Assembly (NCBI RefSeq): GCF_051020955.1
Contig: NW_027476095.1
Span: 3,065,612 to 3,129,611, forward strand
Direction of reading: 5' to 3'
DNA: 64,000 nucleotides
Source of the DNA: Megalopta genalis
Taxonomy: Eukaryota > Arthropoda > Insecta > Hymenoptera > Halictidae
Shown here: positions 63,093-64,000 of the stretch, piece by piece
Numbering within the stretch: position 1 is the stretch's first letter
Layout: every line of letters begins with the position of its first letter
Notes under the pieces: model-generated
Told to the model about the DNA's origin: nothing
The model's input: the letters and a program-made list of their open reading frames with translations, nothing else
The model's database searches: none
Program-made: the position numbers and the translations under genes

Positions 63093-63975
63093 GCGTATCA
63101 CATGTTTTAGCTTCAAATCAATGCGAAGCAGAAGTGTTAGCATCAAATCCATGCAACACAAATCAAATACTTGCAATATAAGTGATATAACTTCAAATCA
63201 ATGCGAAACACATGATTTAGCTTCAAATCCATGCGAAACAAATGATTTAGTTTCAAATCAATGCGAAGTAGAAGGCTTAGCTTCAAAGCAATGCGAAACA
63301 AATGATTTAGCTTCAAACACTTGCGATATAAATGATATAGCATCAAATGCAGGCGCAACAAACGACTTAGCTTCAAATCCATGCAAAACACATAATTTAG
63401 CTACAAATCAATGCGAAGTAGAAGGCATGGCTTCAAATCCATGCGAAACACATGATTTAGCTTCAAATCCATGCGTAACACATGTTTTAGCTTCAAATCA
63501 ATGCGAAGCAGAAGGCTTAGCATCATATCCATGCGACACAAATGCATTAGCTTCAAATGCTTGCGAAATAAATGGTACATATTCAAATAAAGTCGAAACA
63601 AACGAGGTATCTTCAAATCCATGCAAAACAAACGAGTTAGCTTCAAATCCATGCGAAGCACATGATTTAGCACCAAATCCATGGGAAACTCATGATTTAG
63701 AATCAAATTCATGCGAAACAAATGGTTTAGCTTCATATTCTTGTGAAACAAATGGTTTAGATTCAGATAATTGTGATAAACATGATTTAGCTTCATCTGC
63801 ATACGAAACAAACGAGTTAGATTCACATTCAAGGGAATCACATGATTTAGTTTCAAATCAATGCGAAGTTGAAAGCTTAGTATCAAATCCATGCGAAATA
63901 TATGAGTTACCTTCAAATACTTGCGATATAAATGAAATAGCTTCAAATGCAGGCGAAACAAACGCGATAGCTTGA
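63091..63975 (+). other. Plus-strand open frame of 294 codons, probably not a gene
   Basis: It starts in one frame with about 35 residues of basic sequence and enters the LASNPCETND-type frame after the 20-bp unit at about 63,170. It ends at TGAAATTC. The related stretch at 57,407-57,832 gives 141 codons, and the copy at 55,430-56,203 gives 257. The start region is repeat DNA read out of frame, so it is not a credible N-terminus. Confidence 0.12.
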
Positions 63976-64000
63976 AATTCATGGAAACGCATGATTTAGT
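63203..64000 (+). repeat. Segmental duplication SD-V, copy 2, cut by the window end
   Basis: Second copy of 55,491-56,228 with one extra 30-bp unit. The array clearly continues beyond the right edge, because the last bases are an ordinary unit (CATGGAAACGCATGATTTAG). Confidence 0.84.

Larger units (their letters stand above)
1..64000 (+). repeat. 30-bp tandem satellite array filling the whole window
   Basis: Seen directly: from first to last base the sequence is a run of about 2,130 head-to-tail units of 30 bp. Each has a nearly constant core TTAGCTTCAAAT and a variable 18-bp head, for example CCATGCGAAACACATGAT. The composition of that typical unit is about 37% A, 27% T, 23% C and 13% G, so the strands are clearly asymmetric. 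All units keep one orientation and I found no inverted stretch. Occasional 29-bp and rarer 31-, 32- or 20-bp units move the register by a base or more. No flanking unique DNA, mobile element, tRNA, rRNA or recognisable gene interrupts it. Known context: arrays of this size and hierarchy are typical of eukaryotic satellite DNA. The organism and chromosomal position cannot be read from the sequence. Confidence 0.97.
53300..64000 (+). repeat. Diverged right part of the array with long-range duplications
   Basis: The units are more heterogeneous than in the 6-38 kb core (heads such as CCATTCAGAAGACATG, TTCATTGGAAACACG and GCTTGTCATATACATG), and pentamer order is often broken. Several collinear repeats are present: 54,175-55,490 with 61,777-63,092 (offset 7,602), and 55,491-56,228 with 63,203-64,000 (offset 7,742, then 7,772). 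Shorter ones include 53,527 with 54,577 (offset 1,050, exactly 35 units). A plain alpha stretch interrupts it at about 58,300-60,700. No gene is seen. Confidence 0.82.

Noticed and set aside
1..64000. CRISPR array, suggested by regular short direct repeats
   Set aside because: The repeat period is 30 bp with no unique spacers between units. The variable heads are a small recurring set in fixed order, and no cas gene is present.
1..64000. Telomeric repeat
   Set aside because: The unit is 30 bp, has no G-rich run and does not contain TTAGGG, TTAGG or a similar telomere motif. TTAGC in the core is not telomeric.
1..64000. CENP-B box, as support for centromere identity
   Set aside because: The reverse complement contains TTTCGCATGG, but it lacks the ANNCGGG half of the box. 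Centromere function is therefore not supported by a motif.
1..64000. tRNA, rRNA, riboswitch or terminator hairpins
   Set aside because: No cloverleaf, conserved rRNA segment or stem-loop with a U-run was found. Short palindromes such as GCATGC are part of the repeat unit.

Overview
All 64 kb is one uninterrupted head-to-tail tandem array. I see no unique sequence, no conventional gene, no RNA gene and no transposon anywhere in it. The basic unit is 30 bp and about 37% GC. It is built from a nearly constant 12-bp core, TTAGCTTCAAAT, followed by a variable 18-bp head that usually contains TGCGAAA. Every unit has the same orientation, and both window edges lie inside the array. This is most like a eukaryotic nuclear satellite or megasatellite locus seen in a long-read assembly. 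The sequence gives no basis for naming a species.

The array has three levels. Level one is the 30-bp unit, with occasional 29-, 31- or 20-bp versions. Level two is a 150-bp pentamer, in which five distinct heads follow one another in fixed order. Two pentamers dominate: alpha (heads E-A-B-C-D) and beta (E-L-F-G-H). Level three is segmental duplication of blocks from about 0.2 to 6 kb, recognisable by shared private substitutions and 1-bp deletions.

Layout: 1-1,560 is a diverged left piece related to the block at 38-49 kb. 1,561-6,330 is mixed alpha/beta array. 6,330-11,668 and 13,700-19,875 are two copies of a large duplication (SD-A), separated by 2 kb of array. 19,876-22,063 is a mosaic. 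22,064-28,345 holds two full copies and one truncated copy of SD-B. 28,346-38,464 is a mosaic with repeats of 1.8-2.8 kb (SD-Y). 38,465-48,857 is a four-copy block (Z1-Z4) that looks like a dimer duplicated as Z1-Z2 and Z3-Z4. 48,858-53,300 is array with a 927-bp-spaced repeat. 53,300-64,000 is a more diverged right part with its own long duplications at spacings of about 7.6-7.8 kb.

Coding potential: the 30-bp unit is free of stops in three of six frames. These read approximately LASNPCETND on the plus strand, and HVFRMDLKLN and SCVSHGFEAK on the minus strand. Long open frames, up to 586 codons on the minus strand, are therefore expected without selection. One-base slips are fixed and copied throughout, and substitutions show no synonymous bias that I can see. 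I therefore annotate no protein-coding gene and list the longest open frames only as low-confidence curiosities.
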